From Onthophagus taurus (Eukaryota > Arthropoda > Insecta > Coleoptera > Scarabaeidae), in the NCBI RefSeq assembly GCF_036711975.1, contig NC_091972.1:17427001-17491000 (forward strand): a stretch of DNA of 64,000 bases, read 5' to 3'. The position numbers and the translations under genes were made by a program. This document shows, piece by piece, positions 36,701-50,200 of this stretch. Each line of letters begins with the position of its first letter. The stretch's first letter is position 1. The notes below the pieces were generated by a model, which worked only from the letters and a program-made list of their open reading frames with translations, was not told the DNA's origin and searched no databases.

Positions 36701-37922
36701 TTAAGAGGGTTCACAAGCTAACACCAAAAGCATTCTTCACAATTTTTAAAGACTTCTTGCACAGTCTTTTGACTGCTAAAAAATATGTCATCTGCGAAAG
36801 ATTTAAGCCAAAGTATATTTTTTAGCAGTCAAAAGACTTCTTGCACAGTCTTTTGACTGCTAAAAAATATGTCATCTGCGAAAGATTTAAGCCAAAGTAC
36901 ATATTTTAATGGATATTTATTGCTGGAATGAAATAAAAAACCAAAAGGTTGCAATGAGTACTATTTTTCTACAATTATACGACACACTAAGTTTGTTTAC
37001 TGATGGCTGTGAGAGGTCGCCTAAACATAAAATTTTAAGAAAGATTTGCCTAACAAGCACATTAGCAATACTAAGGTTCATCAAGGAGCTAGATTTGCCC
37101 TAAACGTCTCATTGCTCTTATTACCTCAACGAGAGCGCTTAAAACCGCTTTAACCATGACTACTATCCCCTATGTAGTTTTATCAAAAAGATAGTAGAAG
37201 TGACCCTTAGCTTGCAGATAGTGTATATTAGGTTGCATACACAAACATTTTAAAATTTGTAATTTCCAAGTTTATTTATTATTATTTCAGAATATATGAC
37301 AAAAAGCAATACGAAATATCCTAAATTTAAATCGATACGTATCAACAAACTTATCAAAATAAATTTCGACGAAGAAAAATTGGCAATTTTAACAACATAT
37401 AAAAATTTATTTTCCGAAATTGGTTTTGAATATGAAACTTTTTCATCGCACATTTTAATCAAGAAAATTCCCGAATGTTTGCACAGAAAAAACGTGGAAG
37501 ATGTAAAGTTTAATAAGCATTAAAAAAACGTTTCAACGTTTTTCCAATTTTTTAGCAATGCGACGATTTTTTTTGTAAATTCGTTGAGTCGGTGTTAACC
37601 GAAGAAATGACAATTTTAAAAGAAACTGGAGGTATTCGATCGAATATTCCACGGTTGCTACAACACGTTATGAGCACAGAAGCTTGTAGAGGTGCATAAA
37701 TACTTAATCATATAAATCCACCAAATTATTTTAATTTTGATTTTAGGTGCGATCAAATTTGGCCGACAACTTACACAGGTGGAAAGTGAAAAATACATGA
37801 AAATGTTATCAAAATGCCAATTACCATTTCAATGTGCTCACGGAAGACCCACATTATATCCTATTTTAGTTTTAAGTCCTTTAGTTAATGAAAATAAGAA
37901 AATTAATTTCAAAAAAATTTAA
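24745..37922 (+). CDS. MLH3: DNA mismatch repair protein Mlh3 (MutL-gamma endonuclease subunit)
   Basis: Partner of MLH1 in mismatch repair and in making meiotic crossovers in the nucleus. Seven exons: 24745-24843, 24904-26289, 31425-33339, 33393-33638, 37291-37502, 37556-37691 and 37747-37922. All have GT-AG junctions and consistent phases, giving 1,389 aa (human about 1,450). The N-terminal GHKL ATPase has NSLDAKS, IDNGDGI and YGFKGESLA. The C-terminal endonuclease has DQHAVHERVRLE near residue 1200, the metal-binding DQHA(X)2E(X)4E motif, and QCAHGRP near residue 1360. The middle (exon 3, residues about 496-1133) is a Lys/Asn/Asp/Glu-rich linker with repeated short motifs. Introns 2 (5.1 kb) and 4 (3.7 kb) are swollen by transposons, whereas introns 3, 5 and 6 are only about 53-55 bp. 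Confidence 0.95.
26359..28546. mobile_element. piggyBac-like element with TTAA ends and long internal inverted repeats
   Basis: The element is flanked by TTAA at 26355-26358 and 28547-28550. Its ends CACTATGCGGTCCGG and the complement of CGGACGGCAAAGTG are piggyBac-like. The arms at about 26459-27178 and 27777-28479 are inverted copies of about 700 bp. Each contains the same coding remnant (for example GLVGCGYFGNDLADFNAVFT). The spacer carries a cysteine cluster on the plus strand at about 27357-27476 (CRVCS, CKSCGVALHL, YHQKDKY), resembling the C-terminal zinc finger of piggyBac transposases. No intact transposase is present. It sits in MLH3 intron 2. Confidence 0.82.
29640..30060 (-). pseudogene. 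LINE reverse transcriptase C-terminal end
   Basis: The minus strand reads SYGSEAWTLTQKSAESAN, FERMILRRIFGPVRKE and LKWAGHVIRMGGEKVPGR. This is the very common C-terminal region of insect non-LTR reverse transcriptases (WAGHV..M). It is broken by frame changes. It lies in MLH3 intron 2 next to other LINE debris. Confidence 0.65.
30600..31260 (+). pseudogene. LINE reverse transcriptase relic, internally deleted
   Basis: Plus-strand pieces are KEVAVDSIKRFLFLFKSTS followed by VGSDDISLDM at about 30840-30930, then EWKCGLVTPVPKTKSVKE near 31010, and ADDSQLYLDF near 31215. They match in order the fingers, palm and ADD catalytic region of Jockey/CR1-type reverse transcriptases, but with a large internal deletion and stops. 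It ends about 160 bp before MLH3 exon 3. Confidence 0.6.
33775..33845. repeat. Fragment of the dispersed CTAGTTCTAG hairpin repeat
   Basis: The stretch TTCTAGGTCTAATGTTAG, then GTTCTAGTGATAGTGC and TTAGTTCTAGTTTTAG, matches the arm sequences of the hairpin array in PRMT1 intron 1. It sits in MLH3 intron 4 directly against the relic at 33840-34300, whose frame it truncates. Confidence 0.6.
33840..34300 (-). pseudogene. Relic of an unnamed repetitive protein family
   Basis: The minus strand encodes QKCGLLCDPANWRLFIDSS, then KKSLKVVLLHNSYKYASL and WNICGDLKI. The upstream part (ELSKDKSELLGSR) is joined only across a frameshift. I recall near-identical strings in many repetitive arthropod proteins with no known function, possibly transposon-encoded. 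I cannot name the element. The frame is cut short at about 33845 by hairpin-repeat sequence. It lies in MLH3 intron 4. Confidence 0.45.
35150..35815 (+). pseudogene. LINE 3' end with RNase H and (AAT)n tail
   Basis: The plus strand encodes DVTLWWVPGHRDIEGNEKAD, the C-terminal part of an RNase H domain. Cys-rich pieces of the LINE C-terminus follow (CRLCND..ETAEL, seen in another frame). The copy ends in an AAT repeat (about 35793-35811), typical of some R1/Jockey-like elements. Frameshifts make it inactive. It lies in MLH3 intron 4. Confidence 0.65.
36005..36320. repeat. Tandem repeat, about 87-bp period, about 3.5 copies
   Basis: The block GACTCTACAAT...CTCCGTTAA...AGTTGATTTA...GAGGTAGAAGCCGAGGTCG recurs with CTCTA anchors at about 36041, 36125, 36212 and 36299. 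The minus-strand open frame across it is a by-product of the repetition, not a gene. Confidence 0.75.
36751..36905. repeat. 84-bp direct duplication with hairpin arms
   Basis: A block starting GACTTCTTGCACAGTC begins at 36751 and again at 36835. The copies are nearly identical over about 65 bp (CTGCTAAAAAATATGTC, GCGAAAGATTTAAGCCAAAG). The joint carries TTTTTTAGCAGTCAAAAGAC, the inverse of the start of the unit. The high identity suggests a recent event. Confidence 0.75.
36930..37140 (+). pseudogene. Second LINE 3'-end fragment
   Basis: The plus strand near 37030-37103 ends in TLAILRFIKELDLP, then a stop. It is closely similar to ILRFIKDLHLP at about 35685-35715, so two copies of the same LINE tail lie in MLH3 intron 4. 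Confidence 0.5.
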
Positions 37923-37960
37923 ATTTATTATAAGATATACTTTATTTAGTTCCTTTATTG

Positions 37961-37966
37961 AATAAA
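37961..37966 (+). terminator. MLH3 polyadenylation signal candidate
   Basis: A canonical AATAAA lies 39 bp after the MLH3 stop codon. It is the first such hexamer downstream. Confidence 0.5.
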
Positions 37967-38149
37967 TAATTATTTTAAATTTAATTTTATACGATTTATA
38001 AATTGATAAATTTGACCATACTGATGAAAAGAATAATTCTCAATAATAACATAAGGCTACTAGGTTCATGCAAGTACATAGTGCGAATTGACCTGGTAAG
38101 TTTTTAAGATTTATAGTTTTTATGGTATCTTTATAGTTTGCGTACATTT

Positions 38150-39480
38150 TTTAAGGTTCCATAATGTGAAAGGATTTAAAGAAAAATCAAAATTTTAGAA
38201 ACTAAAATTCAAATATTAGACCGTCTACGTAATAGAGAAAGAGTTACAGATGTTGCTAAATTTTACGTCATGAATGGAGCCACAATAAGAAAAAATTAAG
38301 ACTACACCAGAAAAAGTGTAACAACTGGAACCTGCAGCAGTATGAGTACGATTTCATATGTTAGAGATGTTACAATAAAAACTATGGAAAAAGCGTTAGT
38401 GATTTGGATAGAAGACCACACTCAAAAGCGAATCCTGATCGATACCAATGCTGTTACAAAAAAGCTTTGAAGGTTTATCAATCACTTCAGAGTCAATCGC
38501 CGTCGATTTCATCCGGTGAAAAGAAGAGTTCTTTTTCTGCAAGCTATGGGTGATTCGAGAGATTAAAACAAAGACATTCTTTACATTATCTGTGAATGAA
38601 AGGTGAAAGTATATCTGCTGATTCGGTTGCATCACAACAATATCCAGCAAAATTTGCTGAAATCATTGCCGCAAACTCCTACAAACTTCTGATCAGGGTT
38701 TCAATGCTGACCAGTCCGAATTATTCTGGAAAAAATGCCGAAAAAAAACCTTCATAGCCAAAGCTCACAAATCAGCTAGTGGTCATAAAGTAGCGGAAAG
38801 ACGTATAACAGTTATTTTCTGTTGCAATGCTTCAGGCGAATATGATGAAACCATTGGTGATTAACAAATCAAAATCACCACGCTCATTCAAAGAAATAAA
38901 TATCAAAAACCTTCCTGTCTATTGGATGGCTAATAAAAAAGCATGGATCACTGCCATAGTTTTCAATGAATGGTTCTTTGTTCCTGATGTCAAAAATTAT
39001 TTAACTAATAAGGGATTGCCGTTTAAGGCTCTTCTATTAATTGATAATGCTCCAGATAATCTCCAGGTAATCTTCCAGATTTACAACACGATCAGCCCGT
39101 TAGATCAAGGGACCATTTTAATCATCAATAGAGCATTAATATTCGCAGATCACTGAGTTAGCCCATACTATGAGGAGAAGGTTTTGAAGATTTAGCTGAG
39201 GCAGATGAAGATGATTTAATTAACATGATTCATCATACAAACAAACATGATGAAGACATGATTCAGATGAAGAGCAATCTGAACCAGTTGCGTTCACAGC
39301 AAGAATCATAAGCGTAACACTTGAATTAGGAAAAAAATTGGGCAACCATTTGATACAATATGACATAAATGTTGATCGAGCTCTCCAATTTCAGCGAGAA
39401 CTTCGTAAATGCTTAAATCAATATGAAGAACTCTAAAAATTTAGCAAAAAAACATACGTAATTGTTAATTATTTTTGTTT
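38150..39480 (+). pseudogene. Tigger/pogo-family transposon relic
   Basis: Plus-strand pieces in order: a CENP-B-like helix-turn-helix (QILDRLRNRERVTDVAKFY), ALVIWIEDHTQKR, SELFWKKMP..KTFIAKAHKS, CCNASGE, and a DDE region at about 38905-39110 (WITAIVFNEWF, LLLIDNAPDN). The order and motifs match Tigger transposases. Stops and frameshifts separate the pieces. It fills most of the spacer between MLH3 and PRMT1 (37923-39848). Confidence 0.78.
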
Positions 39481-39848
39481 TACTTAAATAAATAACTGAA
39501 TCATACACATTTTGATTTTTTTTTCGTTTTACATGATGGTTTTGTGCAAAACCTAACCGTGTAAATCGAGGGATGTGTATTTACAATTTTCGAATTGACG
39601 CGGGAACCAGAAAGAAAAATCGCGCATGCGCCTTAGCTACTTTAAACTTCCACCAAACCAAATTCTATTTATGTTTAATTAATTATATTATTTTAATTAA
39701 TTACCTCAAATAATTCAATAAAACCATTAAATTTATAAAATCAATAAGATTTACATTAATTTTAATAATATTTTCGTTACACCAATTATAATTATTTGTA
39801 GTTTTAATGTTGGCAACGTGAAATCTTTCATTTCAGTGAACGTCAAAA

Positions 39849-43259
<3,411 letters not shown>

Positions 43260-43680
43260 CGCGAAATTTACTTTTCATACTCTATTTTTTATTGTCTTCT
43301 TTTTAATTACGTCGATAAAAAATTTAGTAATCCACCCAGTTTCTTGTTTTTTTTATTATTATTAAAAATAGTTTCAATTCATTTTTTTTGATTTTTCATT
43401 TTTCTTAGTATTCTTATCTTAATTAATCAGCCTTAATTAACTTATTTTGTTGTAGAACTAGTCGTTTTATAAAAAATAAGTAAAACGTGGTTTTGTTAAT
43501 TAGTACTTTGCCTTTGATGATTTTGTGTCGCTACAATTTGAATCTCGCGTGACCAAATTTTTATAGGACTTCGATAAATCGTGTTCGAATAAACAGAAAG
43601 ACATAGAATTGTTTAATAACCCCCGCCCCCTCCCGTTTTTGTCAGTTTCTATTTTGCATGTAATGAATCGAGTGCACTAA

Positions 43681-43686
43681 AATAAA
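43681..43686 (+). terminator. PRMT1 polyadenylation signal candidate
   Basis: AATAAA lies about 420 bp after the stop codon, followed by further A-rich sequence including a second AATAAA near 43717. The 3' UTR would therefore cover about 43260-43740. Nothing is recognised between there and about 44280. Confidence 0.4.
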
Positions 43687-44359
43687 GTAATTTAAAATAA
43701 CGAAACGTGTAAACTAAATAAAACCTTTAGAACAAGATACATTTTATACATTATTACAACTGCTGGATTGAATTTTTTATAATCCAAAATCTGTTTAGTT
43801 TACCCTCATTAAAAACGTTTTTGTCTTCTTTGAAAAGTGGCTATAGTTGTCAATAAGAACTGTAAACAACAAAAAAAATGGACTTGCAATAAAAAACAAC
43901 AGTTTCACACCAGTTTCTTTTCCTTGTATTTATTTATTTACCCTATAAATTATCTTATAATTAGACCGCGTTATACATCACTTAACTAAGCGACATTTTA
44001 TCGTTTTTAGAGATTTTCATGCTGTCTGGTAGGTAAAGGTGTAACTTATCTTAGAAAAAATGCAGAATACCGAAAGACGTGAAATACTATTTGTTTTAAA
44101 GGATAAAGCTAAGCGCGTTATACGATTTCAAGTCCGATTTGCAGCATACGTCTAAGAACCGACTTAGATACACCAAGAAATTCTACAATAGAAAAAATAG
44201 ATGAATCTACAATTTCGGGCCAGTGTCGTTTTCTAGATGTTAGTATAAAATTAAAAGTTTATGTCTTATTTTATATAGAATTTAAGTCTAACTAGTTTCG
44301 GCACTAGGCCATTTTCAAAAACTAACAGAAGTTAGTAGAAAAAAAATTAACCAAATTTT

Positions 44360-44660
44360 GTAGGTCTAGTGTTAGTTCTAGTTTTACGCTATCACTAGAA
44401 CTAACAAAAATCCAAGAACTAGAATCATTCGGGTTTAGAAGTATTGAGAGACGTACGGCTAATGTTAGTTCTAATGACAGTGCAAGTGAAAAACTAGAAC
44501 TAACAATATATATAGAACTACAATCATTCAGATTTAGCCGTTTTTAGAAACGTGCGGCTAAACCCAAATGATTCTAGGTTTAGTGTTAGTTTTACACTTA
44601 CACTGTCACCAGAACAAACATTAAACTTAGAAACATTTCGGTTTAACCGTACGTCTCTTA
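44360..44660. repeat. Dispersed hairpin repeat, intergenic copy
   Basis: It contains GTCTAGTGTTAGTTCTAG, CATTCGGGTTTAG...GAGACGTACGGCTAA and AACGTGCGGCTAAACCC, matching the units of the array in PRMT1 intron 1 with more divergence. A fragment of the 17757-18198 MITE family (AAGTCTAACTAGTTTCGG) lies just before it at about 44283-44330. Confidence 0.65.
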
Positions 44661-44668
44661 AGAGTACT

Positions 44669-45870
44669 AGAGTGAATAATAGCGGTGAATAATCATTAAA
44701 TAATAAACTTGACAACCTGATAATTATTTGAAACGTCAAAATTTCAAAAAACGTCAATTTAATTTAATTTTTTAAGACTCTAAAGGTTTGACATTAAAAA
44801 AACATAAACAAATTCCTTTTTACGTATGATTTAGGCATAAATTAATTAATTTTCGTAAAAAAAATATGACGTTTCATAAAATTGACATTTAATTATGACA
44901 AATTGTTGTGAAGTTGGTTATATTGAATTTGTGTCACATTGACGTTTAAACTTTATTCAAAAAATAAATTTGTCCACGTCTAACTTATAATCTTTGATTA
45001 TATATAATATAGATTGAGCCAACGAAAGAGATAGCTTGCGCAAGGTGATCGAACCGAGATAGACATAGAAGCGTACTGACATATAATGGGCGTGCGTTAA
45101 TTTTGGCGGTAAATTTAAAACAAAATTAATAAATGAAAAAAGAAAAATAAAATAAAATTTCCTTATTATTTATAATACTTACAAGTGATGTGAAACTGTA
45201 TTATCACGAACTTTGCACACGAAACAATACATTTTTAAACATAACGGTGTGACTGGCTGTGGCACAACAAAACGATAAACGTCAAATGGAAGAGGTTTGA
45301 CACTTTTGTGCGCATGCGCCCGTCTGTTTAGTACCGTTTTATGTCTATCTTTGTTACACTTTCACATTATCGCTTTCCATCTGCGTCTATTCACCTTGAG
45401 CCACATTTTTGTTAGTAGATATATTCAGTTAGCTCAATCCATATTATATATAATCAAAGCTTATAATATATACCTTATAAATGAGTTTTCTAAAACGAAA
45501 GGGTAGTCATTTTTCACATAGTGAATAATAGCGGTGAATAATCATTATTTACGGGTAATCAACTTGACAGATTAATAATAATTATTTGAAACATCAAAAT
45601 TTCAAAAAACGTCAATTTAAATCAATTTTTTAGGACTTTCTAGAGGTTTGACATTAAAAAAACGTAAATAAATTCCTTTTTTCATATGATTTAAGCATAA
45701 ATTAATTAATTTTCGTAAAAAAAAACATGACGTTTCATAAAATTAACATTTAATTTTGACAAATTGTTGTGAAGTTGGTTACAGTTGGTAACATTGAAGT
45801 TTTGTCACATTGACGTTTAAACTTTATCCAAAAATTGATTAAAAAAAAAACTTGCCCACGACTACTTTAT
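44669..45870. repeat. MITE family A copies 3 and 4 around another MITE
   Basis: Copy 3 (about 44669-44984) and copy 4 (about 45470-45870) share GTGAATAATAGCGGTGAATA and AACGTCAATTTAA. Both end in a CCACG(A/T)C terminus, as in copies 1 and 2. Both are in the same orientation and are separated by the MITE at 44984-45469. The arrangement could be two insertions, or a tandem pair split by the inner element. Confidence 0.6.
44984..45469. mobile_element. MITE with about 35-bp terminal inverted repeats
   Basis: The left end TTATAATCTTTGATTATATA continues TAATATAGATTGAGC. The inverse of the right end reads TTATAAGCTTTGATTATATA and continues TAATATGGATTGAGC, so about 33 of 35 positions match. The interior is non-coding. 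Confidence 0.7.
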
Positions 45871-45899
45871 AATACATATATATCTTATAAATGAGTTTT

Positions 45900-46450
45900 C
45901 TCTTTAAAGTGAGTCCAAACTTGACGCATTTATCACAATACACCAAAAAGTTCGAACTTTTAATTTTGACATATTTGTCAACTTCATAAAAAATCCTTTA
46001 AAATGCGTCCAAATGTCCCACTCGATATATTTAACTTTAATATTAATGGACTTCCGGTTTGAAACGTTAACGTCAATTTTGACATATTTGTCATCTTCAT
46101 TAAAAAAACCTTTAAAATAAGTCCAAAGATGACGCACTCAAAAAAAGTTAGAATAAAAAACATTAACCCAAAGTTAGCAACAATGAAGGTAGCAATTTAA
46201 TTTTTAAATATTAATACCAACCTTAATTTTTTATTTTTTTTTAATTATATTTTTGTTTTTGTGACAAATATTAAGATATATAAAAATTAAGAATATGACA
46301 AAATGACATTGACATTTCAAACCGGAAGTTGAGTAATATTGGAATTAAAAGTATCATGTTTGGACTCATTTTAAAAGATTTTTCACGACGATTACATAAA
46401 TGTCAAAATTGACGTTGACATTTTAAACGTGAAGTTAGTTATCATATAAT
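45900..46450. repeat. Imperfect inverted repeat, probable MITE
   Basis: The left side (GAGTCCAAACTTGACGC, CCTTTAAAATGCGTCCAAA, CTTCCGGTTTGAAACG) is mirrored by the right side (TTTCAAACCGGAAG, TTTGGACTCATTTTAAAAG). The arms are diverged. No open frame is recognised. Confidence 0.45.
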
Positions 46451-46789
46451 AGTAGTTTTATAAGTGAAGTTAATCTAGTGTTAGTACTTTTCAGCACTTT
46501 CTTTTTATTTTCAACGTGTTTTTTGGGTCATTTCACATTGATTAAAAAAAATCGTCGATTTTTAAGCCACATGATGATTCTTGAATTTTTCGCAAGTTTC
46601 AACTCTCAACATATATTCTAGCGTTTCCCAATCCTCCACACAGCCTACACCACCTCTCCACATCGTCCGCCCCAGTCCGCCCAACACCTGTTCCCTCTCT
46701 CTCTATTGCTACAGCAGAATCTGGCTAGAAAATATCAGAGTCAAGAAAATCACAAGGTCAAAACAAAATCTCAAATGAGCTACCTACTA

Positions 46790-46970
46790 ATGAGCTAAAA
46801 TAGGGAGGAGACAGTTTAATAATGGAAATAACATCACTGATAAGCAAAATCTTAACTGAGCAAAAAATACCAAACGCATGGAAAACAAGCACAATGATTC
46901 TAATGTTCAAAACAGGAGATAAGAAAGAAACAACTACAGAGGCATAAACCTACTTATATTCAATAGCCTT
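46790..46970 (+). pseudogene. LINE reverse transcriptase fragment
   Basis: The plus strand reads LISKILTEQKIPNAWKTS, then TMILMFKTGDKKE. It resembles the (IP..W..S.....FKKGDK) segment of non-LTR reverse transcriptases. It is short and ends abruptly about 300 bp from the EXOC5 3' end. Confidence 0.55.
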
Positions 46971-47262
46971 CTCTAGTACCTGCCTAACGACAAAAACCGC
47001 GTCAACAGTCGAACGATTCTTCTATGATGCGCTGACCCAGTATGCCAGTAAACAGATTCATAGAGGTGTTATAATTTTTGTTAAAATTAACCAAAATCGC
47101 ATGTTATAACTTGTTAATACTTTGTTTTAATTAAATTAGTGTGTTATTAAAATTCGGTAAAAATAAAAACGGCTCGTTATCGTTTTTAAGGCTGAAAGTT
47201 TAATGTTAATTGTACAAAACAAAAAAATAATAACTCTCTCAAATTAAAATAAATTTATGATT

Positions 47263-50200
47263 TTAAATTCTTAATTTAAGTATTTTAGCATCACTTCTTA
47301 ACTGGATAAAGCTGTTTACTATAGATGGATCCAAATCAACCTATTTTGGATAAAAAAAATTAATAATTTTATATTAGCAATAAATAAAACATCTTACTAA
47401 TGAATCTTCTCGAACTTGATCCAAATTTTCTGGTTTAACCAATAATAAATTGCAAAGTGCGTGGAGTGTTTCAAAAAGTTTTGCAACTAAAGGACCCAAT
47501 GGTTTTGTACATGACCTATATTCGTTTAAATCGCAAATTACAATCATACCACCTATAAAAAAAATAAATTAAATTATTTAAGCAGTTTAAATAAAACATA
47601 ATTACCTAAGGTATTATATTGAAATTGTAAGAGATGTTCATAAATAACTTTATGAAGTTTAATACCCAATTCTTGAAGAATAACAACAACGTTATTTCCA
47701 TCTAAATTGTTTGTTATTTGACTTATTGTGTTGGTGATATATTGAGTAACTCCACGGCAAGCCTTAAATAAAATTTAAATAATAACCAACATAAAGAGAA
47801 AAAATTAAATAATTACGTTTGACGCAACAGTATTTATATCATCCGTATCCGGTTTAAAATCACTTTTCTTTTGCTCACTTTGTAAATAAAGTTTGACCCA
47901 CGTAACAATAGCGGTTAAACAACTAAAATGATTTAAACGTTAATTTAATAATTTGCCTAAAAATACAAAATATACCGATCAAAACCAATGTTAACTTTTT
48001 TTTCAATCTCTTCCAATCTCTGTTTTTTCATTTGTAAGCATTCGCTGTACTTTTCCGGGCTTCTACATAAAAAAAATCATTTTAATCATCAAATTTTGGT
48101 TGTTTCATATTTTTTAATACTTAGTAACTAACGGAACCACCAAATCAACAAATTGTTTTTCCAACAAATGTATTATGTTATTACTTTGATGAATAACCGT
48201 AAAAAAATAGAAATTCGGAGGAATTTTTGGTCCTTCAACGACCGGAATTGATTGAAGACCCAATTCGATTGCGTAAGCAATATGATCAATCAATAAATAT
48301 TTTTGTAATTCATCCAAAATTCTTACTGCGTTTGAAGCTTTTTCATCTGATTTTGATAACTAAAATATAAAATAAAAATTAACCTTTCGAAAAATGACAA
48401 TATTTAAATGAATACAAACATTCGAAATTGTTGATAGGTAATAATAACAATTTTAATAACTATTAATAGTTAATAAATTTGTGCATATAACAGGTAAATA
48501 AAAGCCTGTTTTGCTGTGTTTGAGACGAACGGCAAAACCCAAATATTTCTAATTCTAGTTTTAGTTCAAAAAATATACAATCTAGCACAGTCGTTAGACC
48601 TAGAACTAAAAACATTCGGGTTTAGCTGTCTTAAGAGATGAATAGCTAAATTCAAATGTTTCTAGGTCTAGTGTTACTTCTAATAACAGTGTTAGGTAAC
48701 ACTAATTGTAGGTTGTAGTATATTTTTATTGCATTAAAACTAGAACCAGCACTAGACCTAGAAATATTTAGTTCTAGATCTAGTGTTAATTCTACTTTTA
48801 TTATTCAGCGTAATTATTCAAGTAATAATGGTGCGGGCGCAAATAGACGTGGTGTTCCCCTTGGAAATTTCACCATTGAACTCCCACTATTGGAAAAAAT
48901 AGATGTGGTGTACATTTTATATTATATTTTACAATATAAGTTGGGCAATTTACGTAGTGTGTTAGTCATTATATGATCTTGGAGACGAATAGTTGTATGC
49001 AAATTAAAATCAGTGTTATTGTCAAAATTTTACAAAATGGAACGATGAAAAGGTTCGCGACAGAAACATCAGTCCGGTGAACTACGAAAGAATATGAGGA
49101 AGAAGAGAAAGGCACCAAAAAATCAACACCAAGCTGAGCTAGAGGAAATGAGTGTAAGCACAAAAATTGAAAAATAAAAACACAGTATTTGTTCCCGTAG
49201 AGGAAATTATGGGCTACAGGAATGCTCCATTTTTTCACTGTTTTTACTACTATATCTGAATGTGTGAAATGTAAACAATCCACAGTAGGCGAAGTCTCTC
49301 TTCAGCCCACAGTCCAATCCTATGTTTGGCCATCGCAAATTATACACCAACTGCTGGTTTAGCGCTGCCCTCTCGTGCTAGCTCATCTGCCACTTCATTG
49401 CCAGCAACCCCAGAGTGACTTGAGACCCAGATCAGAGAAACTCTGTTATCACAACTCAGTGTATTTAATGTTCTCTTACAGTCATTAATCAGAGCGGCTT
49501 GACTGTCTCAAGAAGGAATCCAATGCTACAAGAACCGAACCTTGCAAAACTCCTGTTTCGACTCTTTTTCATTCCGATATTTCATCTTTCCAGTGAGTTT
49601 GTTGTTGTCGCTGATCCAGATATGAAACAAACAGGTTAAGGGCCTTATTTCTTATACCGTATTTGTTCAATTTCTTAGTCAGAATGTCATGATTTACAAG
49701 ATCAAAAGCCTTGCTAAGATCACAAAAGGCAATTTGAGTATATTTTTGTTCATCAAAACCTCTTATGATCACTTGTAACACATTAAGCAAGCAATTTCCA
49801 AAATTTTGGACATTGATTGGACAGTGATTGGTAGTTATGCAGGTCGTTGGGATCTCCAGGTTTCTGTATTGGTATAATTTACCCGTATTTTAGTTCTTTT
49901 GGAAAAATTCCCTCTGTCATACATTTATTGGAAATGACTGTTAATTGTTTAGAGACACAAGTTATTAGTTCTTTTAAGAGTTTTGTTGATAATCCATATA
50001 CAGGGTGTATCTAAATTGATGCGAAAGATTTTAAGGGGTGATTTTTCAGCGAAAATTAAGGGGTTTTATTATTTATTTCTTTTTTTTTTGATTAAATTAA
50101 TTTTGGGAGAAACTGTTCTTAATATTTAAAAATTTGTCATTATGACATCAGCCTACTTGATATTTTTACATAAATAATAACATTAATAACCATACTGTGA

